This document shows positions 55,255-64,000 of a DNA stretch of 64,000 nt, one piece after another. Location: NCBI RefSeq assembly GCF_025175675.1, contig NZ_JANIOA010000017.1, forward strand, positions 1 to 64,000, given 5' to 3'. A program made the position numbers and the translations under genes. Position 1 is the stretch's first letter. The number at the start of each line of letters is the position of its first letter. Under the pieces are notes generated by a model that saw nothing but the letters and a program-made list of their open reading frames with translations, had not been told where the DNA came from and did not search any database. The DNA comes from Sedimenticola hydrogenitrophicus. GTDB taxonomy: Bacteria > Pseudomonadota > Gammaproteobacteria > Chromatiales > Chromatiaceae.

Positions 55255-56256
55255 ATGGATTTGAAAGGTAAAAAACTCGTTCTTGTCGGCGGCGCCGGTC
55301 TTATCGGTTCCCACACTGTCGATTATTTGGTAAAAGAAGATGTCAAAGAAATCCTGATCTATGACAATATGGTGCGCGGCAGCGTCGAAAACCTCCACGA
55401 GGCACTGAAAGATCCCAGGGTCAAGATCTACGACGTTGGCGGGGACATCATGCAGACTGACATCCTGCAATCCGCTCTCGAAGGCGCGGATGGCGTCTTC
55501 CACTTTGCGGCGCTTTGGCTGCTTCAATGCCATGAACACCCGCGCAGCGCCTTCGACGTCAATGTGCGCGGCACCTTCAACGTCATGGAGGCCTGCGTGG
55601 CCAAGGGCGTCAAGCGTCTGGTGTCTTCCTCCTCTGCTTCAGTATATGGCGACGCCGTACGCGAGCCGATGGACGAAGACCATCCGTTCAACAACAAGAA
55701 TTTCTATGGTGCCACCAAGATCGCCGGTGAAGCCATGCTACGTGCATTCCACCACCGCTACGGTCTCGATTACGTTGGCCTGCGATACATGAATGTCTAT
55801 GGTCCCCGGCAGGACTACCACGGTGCCTATATCGCCGTGATAATGAAAATGCTCGACGCCATCGACAAGGGGGAAGGGCCGACCATTATGGGCGAAGGCT
55901 CCGAAGCCTTTGACTTCGTGGCGGTGGAAGACTGTGGCCTTGCCAATGTTTGCGCCATGAAAGCCGACACTACTGACACCAACTACAACGTCGGCACGGG
56001 CAAGCGGACATCGCTCAAAGAGTTGGCGGAACTCCTACTGGAAATAACCGGTTGCGACAAGCCGATAAAGTATGCCCCGCGCAGCCAGGCCACCTTGGTG
56101 CGTAATCGCATCGGCTGCCCCAAGAAGGCGGCTGGGGAAATCGGTTTTACCGCTACATTGGATCTGCGCGAAGGTCTCAAACGACTCATTGAATGGCGTG
56201 CTGATCACAAGGCTGAGGTAGCGGCGCGCCGTGCCGCCGTTGGATTACCCGAATGA
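55255..56256 (+). CDS. NAD-dependent epimerase/dehydratase (UDP-glucose 4-epimerase-like)
   Basis: SDR protein of 333 residues: LVGGAGLIGSHTVDYLV, SSSSASVYGDAV, YGATKIAGEAML and RYMNVYGPRQDYHGAYI. Canonical active site, unlike the tandem pair upstream. The ATG directly abuts the previous stop and AAAGGAC lies before it. Probably epimerises C4 of a UDP-sugar. Confidence 0.8.
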   Translation: MDLKGKKLVLVGGAGLIGSHTVDYLVKEDVKEILIYDNMVRGSVENLHEALKDPRVKIYDVGGDIMQTDILQSALEGADGVFHFAALWLLQCHEHPRSAFDVNVRGTFNVMEACVAKGVKRLVSSSSASVYGDAVREPMDEDHPFNNKNFYGATKIAGEAMLRAFHHRYGLDYVGLRYMNVYGPRQDYHGAYIAVIMKMLDAIDKGEGPTIMGEGSEAFDFVAVEDCGLANVCAMKADTTDTNYNVGTGKRTSLKELAELLLEITGCDKPIKYAPRSQATLVRNRIGCPKKAAGEIGFTATLDLREGLKRLIEWRADHKAEVAARRAAVGLPE

Positions 56257-57437
56257 GCGGTTCGACCGAACAGAAGGTTCCTATCGCGAGAACCAGTCTC
56301 ACCGAGGAGGAGGTTCAAAGTGTCCTCGAACCACTGCGTAGCGGGTGGCTTGTCCAGGGCCCCAAGGTTCGGGAATTCGAGGAAAAGTGGTCAGCGTTCA
56401 CAGGGGCTCGTCACTCGATTGCGGTGACGTCTTGCACCACCGCATTGCATCTCTCGCTGGCAGCATTGGGCTTTGGCCCGGGCGACGAAGCTATTGTCCC
56501 TGCCTTCACCTGGATTGCAACAGCGAACGTGGTCGAGCATCTGGGCGGGAAAGTGATCTTTTGTGATATAAACTTGAATACCTTCAACCTCGACGTCCAG
56601 GACGCAGCACGCAAGGTTACGTCCCGCACCAAAGCCATTCTGCCTGTTCATCTGTTTGGCCTGTCAGCCGACATGAGTCCGGTTATGGAGCTGGCGCGTA
56701 AACATGGCCTGTGGGTAGTCGAGGATGCCGCTTGTGGTTTTGGCAGCACCTATCAGGTACAGCATGTCGGCACTTTTGGCGACGCCGGCTGTTTCAGTTT
56801 CCATCCGCGAAAGGCCATCACTACCGGCGAAGGTGGGATGGTCACGACGCAAAGCGATGCGCTGGCCGAAAAACTGCGGCGATTGCGGGATCATGGCGCG
56901 GCCATGACAGACTTGCAGCGCCATATGGGCGCGCGTCCCTACCTCCTGGCTGATCATCCGGATGCGGGTTACAACCAACGCATGACGGACCTGCAGGCTG
57001 CGCTGGGTTCGGCGCAAATGGACCGGGCACAAGCGATCATCGATGAGCGCCGGCGACTGGCTGGCATCTACGACCAAGCATTCACCAAGCTGCCCTGGCT
57101 CAGGACTCCGGCCCATCCTGCGGGATACGGTCACGGCTATCAGAGCTATCCCTGTCTTTTCCAGCCGGAGCCGATTGTCCCCCAGTCTGTCAAGCGTGTG
57201 AATGCCAAAAGGAACGAATGGATGGATCGCTTGCAGCAGGCGGGTATCTCCACGCGTCCCGCAACCCATGCAGTGCATATGCTGACCTACTATTGTAATA
57301 AGTACGGTCTCAAGCCCGAAGATTTCCCCATGGCATATGCCGCGAACGACTGTAGCATCTCCTTGCCCCTATTCAACGGGATGACAGAGAGGGAACAGGG
57401 GTACGTTATTGAAAATGTTATGAGCTATATCGGCTGA
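56253..57437 (+). CDS. DegT/DnrJ/EryC1 sugar aminotransferase
   Basis: Protein of 394 residues. TSCTTALHLSLAALGFGPGD, EDAACGFGS and the PLP lysine in SFHPRKAITTGEGGMV. It makes an amino-deoxy sugar from a keto sugar; it is a different enzyme from the WlbC homologue upstream. Start overlaps the previous stop (ATGA) and its stop overlaps the AsnB start by one base. Confidence 0.85.
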   Translation: MSGSTEQKVPIARTSLTEEEVQSVLEPLRSGWLVQGPKVREFEEKWSAFTGARHSIAVTSCTTALHLSLAALGFGPGDEAIVPAFTWIATANVVEHLGGKVIFCDINLNTFNLDVQDAARKVTSRTKAILPVHLFGLSADMSPVMELARKHGLWVVEDAACGFGSTYQVQHVGTFGDAGCFSFHPRKAITTGEGGMVTTQSDALAEKLRRLRDHGAAMTDLQRHMGARPYLLADHPDAGYNQRMTDLQAALGSAQMDRAQAIIDERRRLAGIYDQAFTKLPWLRTPAHPAGYGHGYQSYPCLFQPEPIVPQSVKRVNAKRNEWMDRLQQAGISTRPATHAVHMLTYYCNKYGLKPEDFPMAYAANDCSISLPLFNGMTEREQGYVIENVMSYIG

Positions 57438-59314
57438 TGTGCGGTATCGCAGGTATAGTTAATCTCGACGGCAAACCCGTCTCTCCCGTCATCATTAAGC
57501 GTATGGCGGATGCCATCGCGCACCGCGGGCCCGATGGCGAAGGGCAATGGGTCGATCGAAATATTGGTTTGGGGCATCGCCGATTGGCGATCATCGACCT
57601 AAGCGCCGCCGGACATCAACCGATGGTCTCTTCCGATCACCGGTATGTCATTACCTACAATGGCGAAATCTACAACTACCGGGAATTACGGACCGATTTG
57701 GAGGCTGAGGGCTTCAGGTTTCGCTCGCAAAGCGACACGGAAGTACTGCTCAATTCAATTGCCGCCTGGGGCGTAAAGGCTCTCGGCAAGTTGAACGGCA
57801 TGTTTGCCTTTGCCCTGTGGGACAAGCAGGAGCAAAAGCTTCTCATGGGTCGCGACCGATACGGCATCAAGCCGCTTTACTTCGCAGCCACCGGCAATAC
57901 GCTGGCTTTCGGTTCCGAACAAAAGGCGATATTGGCGCAACCGGGGTTTTCCCGGCATCTCGACAAGGAGGCCTTGCTTGAATACTTTACCTTTCAGAAT
58001 ATCTTCACAGACAAAACCCTTTTACAAGACATCAAACTGTTTCCCGCAGGGCACTATGGCACGCTCGATCTATCGAAACCAAAGCAGGGTCTGCAACTGA
58101 CCCAGTATTGGGATTTCGACTTTTGTGAACCTTTTGGCGCTATCGACAAGCAGGCCTATCAGGAAGAACTGGACCGTCTGTTTCGACAGGCAGTGAATCG
58201 CCAACTGGTGACCGATGTCGAACTTGGCAGTTACCTGAGCGGCGGCATGGATTCCGGCTCAATCACCGCCATAGCAGCCCAGTCATACCCTTACATGAAG
58301 ACCTTTACCTGCGGCTTCGATCTCACGTCAGCCTCGGGTCTCGAGTTGGGGTTCGACGAGCGCAGCAAGGCCGAATACATGTCATACTGCTTCAAGACCG
58401 AGCATTACGAAATGGTGTTGAAATCTGGCGATATGGAGCGTGTCTTGCCGAAATTAGCCTGGCACCTCGAGGAACCGCGCGTTGGTCAGAGCTATCCGAA
58501 CTATTACGCTGCCCAGCTCGCCTCGAAGTTCGTGAAAGTGGTGCTTTCTGGAGCCGGCGGAGACGAGCTATTTGGTGGGTACCCTTGGCGCTACTATCGG
58601 GCAGTCGTCAATGACGATTTTGAGCACTATATCAGCAAGTATTACCAGTTCTGGCAACGATTGCTCCCCAACACCCAGATCCAACAGGTGTTCGCCAACA
58701 TTTGGGACGAGGTAAAACACGTTTGGACACGGGATATCTTTCGCAATGTGTTCAAACATCACTCAGATCGTTTCTACACACCAGAAGACTACATCAATCA
58801 CTCACTATATTTTGAAGCTAAAACTTTCCTGCATGGGCTATTGGTTGTTGAAGACAAGCTCAGCATGGCGCACGGACTGGAAAACCGTGTTCCGTTTCTG
58901 GACAACGATCTGGTCGACTTTGCGATGCGCTGCCCGGTTTCTTTGAAACTCAAAAACTTGGCCGAGGTACTTCGCATTAACGAGAACGACGCTGGACGTA
59001 AAGCTAATGAGTACTTTAGCAAGACTCACGACGGAAAACTGATCCTACGCCAAGTGATGGGCAGTTATTTGCCAAACGATGTTGTTGATCGCGTTAAGCA
59101 GGGCTTTAGCGCACCAGACGCAAGTTGGTTCAAGGGTGAGAGTTTGGACTATGTGAAGCGCCGATTACTCCGGCCAAATGCTGCGATCTACGAGTATCTT
59201 GATCGTGCAACCATTCAAAATCTTATCGACGATCACCTCACGGGCCGGACCAACCGTCGTCTGCTAATATGGTCTCTGCTCAATATGGAACAATGGCTTG
59301 AGCAATATCTATAG
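57437..59314 (+). CDS. asnB: Glutamine-hydrolysing asparagine synthetase-like amidotransferase
   Basis: Protein of 625 residues. Cys2 (MCGIAGIVN) is the glutaminase nucleophile; YNGEIYNYRELR and the ATP-binding loop SGGMDSGSITA are intact, so both activities are likely. In O-antigen clusters AsnB homologues amidate uronic acid carboxylates (as proposed for WbtH of Francisella), and that is more probable here than asparagine synthesis. Confidence 0.85.
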   Translation: MCGIAGIVNLDGKPVSPVIIKRMADAIAHRGPDGEGQWVDRNIGLGHRRLAIIDLSAAGHQPMVSSDHRYVITYNGEIYNYRELRTDLEAEGFRFRSQSDTEVLLNSIAAWGVKALGKLNGMFAFALWDKQEQKLLMGRDRYGIKPLYFAATGNTLAFGSEQKAILAQPGFSRHLDKEALLEYFTFQNIFTDKTLLQDIKLFPAGHYGTLDLSKPKQGLQLTQYWDFDFCEPFGAIDKQAYQEELDRLFRQAVNRQLVTDVELGSYLSGGMDSGSITAIAAQSYPYMKTFTCGFDLTSASGLELGFDERSKAEYMSYCFKTEHYEMVLKSGDMERVLPKLAWHLEEPRVGQSYPNYYAAQLASKFVKVVLSGAGGDELFGGYPWRYYRAVVNDDFEHYISKYYQFWQRLLPNTQIQQVFANIWDEVKHVWTRDIFRNVFKHHSDRFYTPEDYINHSLYFEAKTFLHGLLVVEDKLSMAHGLENRVPFLDNDLVDFAMRCPVSLKLKNLAEVLRINENDAGRKANEYFSKTHDGKLILRQVMGSYLPNDVVDRVKQGFSAPDASWFKGESLDYVKRRLLRPNAAIYEYLDRATIQNLIDDHLTGRTNRRLLIWSLLNMEQWLEQYL

Positions 59315-59336
59315 GCTGCAGGGGTAAACGGTACAT

Positions 59337-60029
59337 ATGATACTTGGAATATTCTCCGATGCCCATGGAAATGCTGGTGGCTTCTGCTGTGCGCGCGATT
59401 TGATGTATTCGAATGGCGCAAAGCAGCTTTACTATCTTGGTGATGCGGTTGGATATGTGCCTTTGCCAGATGTTGTTCGAGAACTACGGGCCACACCCGA
59501 GATACTGCCGCTTCGCGGTAACCATGAAAAAATGCTCCTGGCTGATAATGGCGCGGACACGGAGAAAGCAAAGGTCTACCGCTATGATATGCTACGTTCC
59601 AGACTCACAACAGACGACCTTAATTTCCTCGCTTCTCTGGCCTCGTTGAGGCGTGTTGAAATAGATGGGAAACGGCTGCTATTCGTTCACGGTAGTCCGA
59701 GCGAACCTACTACTGGCTACGTTTATCCCGATAGCTCTCTCAAGGATTTCGCAAATGTAGACGCCGACGTGATATTCATGGGGCATACACACCATCCTTT
59801 CGTTCGACGTGAGTACGGTCGATTGTTTGTTAACGTTGGTAGCTGTGGTCTGCCTCGTGACACCGACCCGAGAGGTTGCGCCGCCCTGTTCGATACCTCC
59901 AGTAATGAGGTGACGATGTTGCGTTATTCTCTTGCGGCATCGAGTGAGGTTCTTTTAAAAACTGTCGAAGTTGCTGCGCCGGTTGCCCGGCTTTTGCAGA
60001 GCTATGTGTCCTGCGAGGAAAGTTCATGA
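59337..60029 (+). CDS. Calcineurin-like metallophosphoesterase (YfcE/MJ0936-like)
   Basis: Protein of 230 residues with all metal motifs: FSDAHGN, YLGDAVGY, RGNHEKML, FVHGSP and GHTHHPFV. Cytosolic. Substrate unknown; in this operon it could remove a phosphate from a sugar intermediate. Overlaps the ATP-grasp gene by 4 bases (ATGA), hinting at linked functions. Confidence 0.82.
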   Translation: MILGIFSDAHGNAGGFCCARDLMYSNGAKQLYYLGDAVGYVPLPDVVRELRATPEILPLRGNHEKMLLADNGADTEKAKVYRYDMLRSRLTTDDLNFLASLASLRRVEIDGKRLLFVHGSPSEPTTGYVYPDSSLKDFANVDADVIFMGHTHHPFVRREYGRLFVNVGSCGLPRDTDPRGCAALFDTSSNEVTMLRYSLAASSEVLLKTVEVAAPVARLLQSYVSCEESS

Positions 60030-61090
60030 CTTTAGAATTGAATAGGAAATATCCGGTCCTCGTTACCGGAATAGGCGGCGGTGGTCATGGTGAACAAATA
60101 TTGAAAGCTCTACAGCTTGCTGGGCGCTACTTGATCATTGGTGCCGATGCTAATGATGAATGTGCCAATCGCCATGTGGTAGATCACTTTGCGGTGTTAC
60201 CACGTGCGAATGACCCCAAGTATCTTGAGGAGGTTGTTGCTCTGGCCAAACGTTTTACCTGCCGTGCGATATTCCATGGCTCCGAGGCGGAGATGGTGGT
60301 CCTGTCGCAGCAGCGCGAAAAACTCGAGGCGTTGGGCTTGTATGTGCCAGTCAATCCTCCATCGGTGATGGAAATCTGCCAAGATAAGGCGGCGACGATG
60401 GCTTTCCTCTCTGCTCAAGGAGTTCGTGTGCCGTTGTTTCGTGAGGTCAGTGCCTTTACCGATCTCGAAGGCTTCGATCATTTTCCAGTGGTGATAAAAC
60501 CTTCGCGCGGCGGTGGTGGTTCAGCCAATGTATTTATTGTTCAGAACCGTGCCGAGTTGGAACTATTTGCCAGTTACCTGCTTGGTATCTACGAAAGTTT
60601 TATTTTGCAGGAGTACGTGGGGACGCCGAATCAGGAATATACCGTTGGCGTCCTATTTGGTGCCGACGGGCGCATGCTTAATTCAATTGCTATTCGCCGC
60701 CTGGTCAATAATGCGCTGACAATACGAACCAGCATTCCGAACCGAAGCGGTCGTGCGGAACTAGGCTCGAATCTGATAATCTCTACAGGAATATCGCAAG
60801 GTTATGTCGGAGACTGGCCTGAAGTGCGTGCGCAGTGCGAGCGAATTGCTACAGCACTGCATCCCAGAGCGCCGATCAATATTCAGTGTCGCTTAGTAAA
60901 CGATATCGTCATCCCATTTGAGATCAATCCGCGCTTTTCCGGCACAACATCGCTTCGGGCGATGGTTGGCTACAACGAGCCAGACTGTTTGTTCCGCCGC
61001 GACGTACTAGGAGAGCCAGTCGAGGTTAATTTTCCGTACCGCAGAGGGCTGATTCTACGCAGTCTGCATGAAAGCCTAGTGACACCGTAG
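60026..61090 (+). CDS. ATP-grasp ligase
   Basis: Protein of 354 residues with the CarB-like ATP-grasp core: DKAATMAFLSAQGVRVP, VIKPSRGGGGSANVF and FEINPRFSGTTSLRA. Joins a carboxylate to an amine or thiol using ATP. The N-terminal pre-ATP-grasp part begins PVLVTGIGGGGHGEQIL. A candidate for attaching an amino acid or other acid to an amino sugar; substrate not decidable. Confidence 0.8.
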   Translation: MTLELNRKYPVLVTGIGGGGHGEQILKALQLAGRYLIIGADANDECANRHVVDHFAVLPRANDPKYLEEVVALAKRFTCRAIFHGSEAEMVVLSQQREKLEALGLYVPVNPPSVMEICQDKAATMAFLSAQGVRVPLFREVSAFTDLEGFDHFPVVIKPSRGGGGSANVFIVQNRAELELFASYLLGIYESFILQEYVGTPNQEYTVGVLFGADGRMLNSIAIRRLVNNALTIRTSIPNRSGRAELGSNLIISTGISQGYVGDWPEVRAQCERIATALHPRAPINIQCRLVNDIVIPFEINPRFSGTTSLRAMVGYNEPDCLFRRDVLGEPVEVNFPYRRGLILRSLHESLVTP

Positions 61091-61113
61091 TGAATGCATC
61101 CTGGAGATAAAGC

Positions 61114-62274
61114 ATGTACGCAATCAACTGTCCTGTGTGTAAATCGGCAGAGCTGTATGAGGCCTATCCGAAGTATGCAGGGCCCTGCATTACCTCTGAT
61201 AGCGAGATTTTGCCCCAGGCGACGATTGAGAATCGTATCTGCCGAGGCTGTGGCTTGATCTTTAACGCTGGTGGTACCCGCGGTGCTACCGAAGCTTTTT
61301 ACCGCGATAGCTACAGCCTTATGACTCGCTCGAATGATGCAGCGATCCAGAGTTACCAAGGACCAGAAGCGAAGTCGCAGGCTGAACGGACCCTAGACTT
61401 CATGCTGAAGTTTCGACAGTTACCTGAATCAGGGTCAGTCCTTGAGGCCGGCGCAGGAAAGGGTGAGTTTCTTGGTCACTTTATTCGTCACTTTCCTCGT
61501 TGGAAGATCAGCGCCTTTGAGCCAAGTCGATCGTACGAGTACCTCGTCCAAGCGAACCCGGAAATAGCCGCTCGTCGTTGTGGTTATCATGAGTATGAAG
61601 TGGGTGAAAATCGCGTCGATTTGGTTGTTAGTCTCGGTGTCTTAGAACATGTTGATAATCCATTCGACATGTTGGTATGGGCTAATCGCCAGCTAACTGA
61701 CGATGGATACTTTTACCTGCGGGTTCCAAACTTTTCAAACAACCCGAATGATTTATTCTGTACGGACCATCTGTCTAAGCTGACATTGCCGACGATACGC
61801 GCACTGGCTGAAGCAGCTGGTTTCGAAGTTATCGCTACCGATGAATCTGGCGTACCACTATTTGCGCTACTTGCCAAGCGCAGCGCGCGAACGGGCAAGA
61901 TTGGCCAGGTATATGATGAGAACTTTGCGATTCTTAGTCACAATGAAATGATCGCTCAGGGCATTGTAAATTCCGTCCTAGAGTGTCGCCGTCAGGCGAA
62001 CTCCAAGGGAGAGGCCTTTGCAATCTTCGGGATGGCATCGGCTGGACTGTTCGCGCCATTGTTGGGTCATTTCGAACCTCATGAGATCGCCGCTTTCCTT
62101 GATGATAACCGCACGATTTGGGGTGGCACGGTGCATGGCCGGCCGATTGGTGGTCCCGAACTGATCGCCAAGAAGGGAATTAAGCACGTAGCACTATCGG
62201 TATCACCGGTCTATTTCGAGCAGATACGGGAAAAACTGGCGCCGCTCGGCGTCAGCATCTATACCGCTAAATAG
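61114..62274 (+). CDS. SAM-dependent methyltransferase, C-methyltransferase-like architecture
   Basis: Protein of 386 residues. N-terminal zinc-finger-like part (CPVCKS and CRGCGLIF), central class I fold with VLEAGAGKGEFL and LGVLEHVDNPFDML, and a C-terminal domain with FGMASAGLFAPLLG and LDDNRTIWGG. This three-part layout is that of TylCIII/NovU-type sugar C-methyltransferases, which make branched deoxysugars. Confidence 0.78.
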   Translation: MYAINCPVCKSAELYEAYPKYAGPCITSDSEILPQATIENRICRGCGLIFNAGGTRGATEAFYRDSYSLMTRSNDAAIQSYQGPEAKSQAERTLDFMLKFRQLPESGSVLEAGAGKGEFLGHFIRHFPRWKISAFEPSRSYEYLVQANPEIAARRCGYHEYEVGENRVDLVVSLGVLEHVDNPFDMLVWANRQLTDDGYFYLRVPNFSNNPNDLFCTDHLSKLTLPTIRALAEAAGFEVIATDESGVPLFALLAKRSARTGKIGQVYDENFAILSHNEMIAQGIVNSVLECRRQANSKGEAFAIFGMASAGLFAPLLGHFEPHEIAAFLDDNRTIWGGTVHGRPIGGPELIAKKGIKHVALSVSPVYFEQIREKLAPLGVSIYTAK

Positions 62275-62300
62275 AGATTAGTGATTATCGGAAAGCCCTC

Positions 62301-63647
62301 TTGAGCAACGAATACATCAACGATTTTACACTGGATGGCTATATCGCAGCGCTTGATCTTGCACAAGCGAGGTATCGCTTTATCGGTTACACAGATGTTG
62401 ACTTTGGCGAGCCCTTTGTTATATGGCGGCACGACTGTGATCATTCGTTGAATCGCGCGTTACGTATCGCAGAGATAGAGCATGATCGCGGCGTCCAGTC
62501 TACATATTTTATAAACCCTCATTGTCATTACTATAACTTGCTTGAGAAGGAGCAGGCTGAGATCATCTGTCGCATTATAGGATTAGGACATGACATAGGA
62601 CTTCATTTCGACGCGCTGTTTCACAATATAGAGAGCGAGAATCAACTCCATCAACTGGTAGCACAGGAGGCAAAATGGATTGGAGAGTGGTTCGGCGTTG
62701 AAGTTGTTGCCTTTAGTTTTCACTCGCCAACACGCTTCTGCCTAAGTTGTGAAGAGAATAGCTACGGTGGCCTTATTAACTGTTATGCAAAATGTTTTAA
62801 GTCACAAATCGCCTATTGTTCAGATTCGAATGGGTACTGGCGATTTGATAGACTGCACGATGTTCTCGCTTCGGAAAAGTTTCGCTATCTTCAGGTTTTG
62901 ACTCATCCTGAACACTGGCAGGATAGGTCGATGTACCCACGGGAGCGCGCCTTTCGCTCTGTATATGGTCGTGCCTCGGCAATACTTGCACGATATGATG
63001 CAGTACTTGATCAGCAAGGCCGGTTCAATGTTGCAGGTGAACCGGCTAGGTTAGATTTTATCAAGTATCTTGACCCTGATAGATATCGATTATTGGATTA
63101 TCTTTGGAATTCTGGGGAGATTCAGGCGCTTTTTATAGAGCTTTGGCGTCTCCATGAATATCAGCTCAATATGTTTTGCAAAGCAGCACTTCTCAAGGAG
63201 TGGAAAGTTCCAAGTAGCGAGGTGAATCTACTTTTTGAGGGGACTGTTCTGAGAATGGATAGTTGGTGTTTATTTAAAGAGGTATTCGGAAATGACTGGC
63301 AGTCCGCGGTCGGGACAGAAGAAACCGGTTACGAGAGATGGATTACTCTTCATGACAGGCTTGTACATGGAAGACTTATTGCACCGAAGCATGAATTAGA
63401 GGAGGGCTGCGCTTTCCTTTGTAACTCTATTGAGGCGATGATGGCATGGGGCAAGGCTCTACCCATGGGTTATGATGGGATCAGTCATCTCGACTCTATC
63501 GAGATTACAACTAACAAAACTTCGGGTGACATTCTAACCGAACGCCTGGAGGGAGATGCCGATGAGATTCCGGACTTTTCCAAGAAGCGTTGGAACCAGC
63601 TCAAGGACAAGATTATCAAAGTTTACACTGGCGAGGAGACGAAATGA
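62301..63647 (+). CDS. NodB-like polysaccharide deacetylase-related protein with novel C-terminal half
   Basis: Protein of 448 residues from a TTG start with GGAAAG upstream. Residues about 40-250 resemble NodB-like deacetylases: WRHDCDHSLNRALRIAEIE, STYFINPHCHYYN and LGHDIGLHFDA supply the Asp/His metal site. The last 200 residues are hydrophilic, rich in aromatic residues and not recognised. No signal peptide, so it may act on a cytosolic nucleotide or lipid-linked sugar. Overlaps the formyltransferase gene (ATGA). Confidence 0.65.
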   Translation: MSNEYINDFTLDGYIAALDLAQARYRFIGYTDVDFGEPFVIWRHDCDHSLNRALRIAEIEHDRGVQSTYFINPHCHYYNLLEKEQAEIICRIIGLGHDIGLHFDALFHNIESENQLHQLVAQEAKWIGEWFGVEVVAFSFHSPTRFCLSCEENSYGGLINCYAKCFKSQIAYCSDSNGYWRFDRLHDVLASEKFRYLQVLTHPEHWQDRSMYPRERAFRSVYGRASAILARYDAVLDQQGRFNVAGEPARLDFIKYLDPDRYRLLDYLWNSGEIQALFIELWRLHEYQLNMFCKAALLKEWKVPSSEVNLLFEGTVLRMDSWCLFKEVFGNDWQSAVGTEETGYERWITLHDRLVHGRLIAPKHELEEGCAFLCNSIEAMMAWGKALPMGYDGISHLDSIEITTNKTSGDILTERLEGDADEIPDFSKKRWNQLKDKIIKVYTGEETK

Positions 63648-64000
63648 AACAGTTGCGCGCAGTGCTGCTTATGTCAGAGACATCCTGTCAGAAGACTCTT
63701 GATGCGGCGAAAGAGGCAGGCATCGATCTTGATTTTGTGATGGTGGGCGATCTGGAAGCACTGGAGAGTGCGTTCGCGGTACACCGCGATCTTCTACTTT
63801 CCTTCGGAATGGGCACTATCGTTCCAAGATGGATATTGGACAGACCAAGCCTGATTGCCTTTAACGTGCATGCTGCGTCCCCTCAATATCCTGGGCGGGA
63901 CCCGCATCATTTCGCGGTTTATGATGAAGCAAAAGAGTATGGTGCGACATTGCACTACATGACACAAAGCGTCGATGCCGGGCCGATTGTAGATGTGGAA
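63644..64000 (+). CDS. Formyltransferase family protein (N-terminal part, cut by window end)
   Basis: The first 119 residues are visible. FNVHAASPQYPGRDPHH and SVDAGPIVDV carry the Asn, His and Asp triad of 10-formyl-tetrahydrofolate-dependent formyltransferases. Related sugar enzymes (WbkC, VioF, FdtF) N-formylate 4-amino or 3-amino sugars. The DegT aminotransferase upstream could provide the amine. Continues beyond 64000. Confidence 0.8.
   Translation, partial: MKQLRAVLLMSETSCQKTLDAAKEAGIDLDFVMVGDLEALESAFAVHRDLLLSFGMGTIVPRWILDRPSLIAFNVHAASPQYPGRDPHHFAVYDEAKEYGATLHYMTQSVDAGPIVDVE

Noticed and set aside
56253..59314. AsnB as the housekeeping asparagine synthetase
   Set aside because: It is translationally coupled to a sugar aminotransferase inside a surface-sugar operon, which favours amidation of a sugar acid; not excluded by sequence alone.

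Overview
The window looks like a chromosomal segment of a gammaproteobacterium, probably a Chromatiales/Thiotrichales-like environmental bacterium. The evidence is the gene order rhlB / trxA-rho, nudE / yrfG, groES-groEL behind a CIRCE operator, glnE-ilvE next to LPS-core glycosyltransferases, MsbA and LpxL-type lipid A functions, an RfaH homologue with an ops-like site, and several families of short palindromic intergenic repeats. The genus is an inference; no rRNA or tRNA gene was seen.

Layout. (1) 1-3064: remnant of an integron cassette array. A folded attC-like site at the left edge is interrupted by a complete IS1182-family element (96-1830); a parDE toxin-antitoxin cassette, a second well-formed attC (2419-2477) and a histidine-phosphatase gene follow. 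(2) 3148-11004: a DUF6064 membrane protein, an M20 amidohydrolase that seems to have lost its catalytic segment, then a tight operon of a cytosolic [NiFe] hydrogenase (small and large subunit), its maturation protease and a PAS-PAS-PAS-GGDEF-EAL protein, followed by an HNH protein. This operon is a strong candidate for an H2-sensing c-di-GMP switch. (3) 11038-18495: a DUF484-GGDEF cyclase, housekeeping genes (nudE, yrfG, ykgJ-like, rhlB, trxA, rho) and three MITE-like palindromic elements. (4) 18663-23581: a GtrB/GtrA/GT39-type glycan-modification trio, galU and murU. (5) 23671-25908: heat-shock groESL with sigma-70 promoter, perfect CIRCE and a strong terminator. (6) 25968-31880: repeat-rich gap, a gene of unknown function, glnE, ilvE and an ELM1-like gene carrying a repeat-derived insertion. 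(7) 31950-43490: LPS core and lipid A: heptosyltransferase, two GT4 enzymes, an O-antigen ligase, a convergent heptose operon (hldE, FAD oxidoreductase, aldo/keto reductase, gmhA), lpxL-like and msbA. (8) 43671-45704: two tandem MntA/HepT (MNT-HEPN) toxin-antitoxin modules, each behind a copy of a conserved 50-bp sequence. (9) 45863-64000: rfaH divergent from a polysaccharide cluster that opens with an ops-like element and a MarR-type EPS regulator. The first block encodes a UDP-diacetamido-mannuronate type pathway (WbpB, WbpD, WbpE, WbpI homologues). The second block, running off the right edge, has four SDR epimerases, an LhgO-like oxidase, a DegT aminotransferase, AsnB, a metallophosphoesterase, an ATP-grasp enzyme, a C-methyltransferase-like protein, a NodB-like deacetylase fusion and a formyltransferase; I do not recognise it as a described pathway.

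How the parts fit: regions 4, 6, 7 and 9 together supply nucleotide sugars, build core and O-polysaccharide, ligate and export it, with RfaH as the likely antiterminator for the long right-hand operon. The hydrogenase and the two diguanylate cyclases suggest c-di-GMP signalling tied to hydrogen availability.
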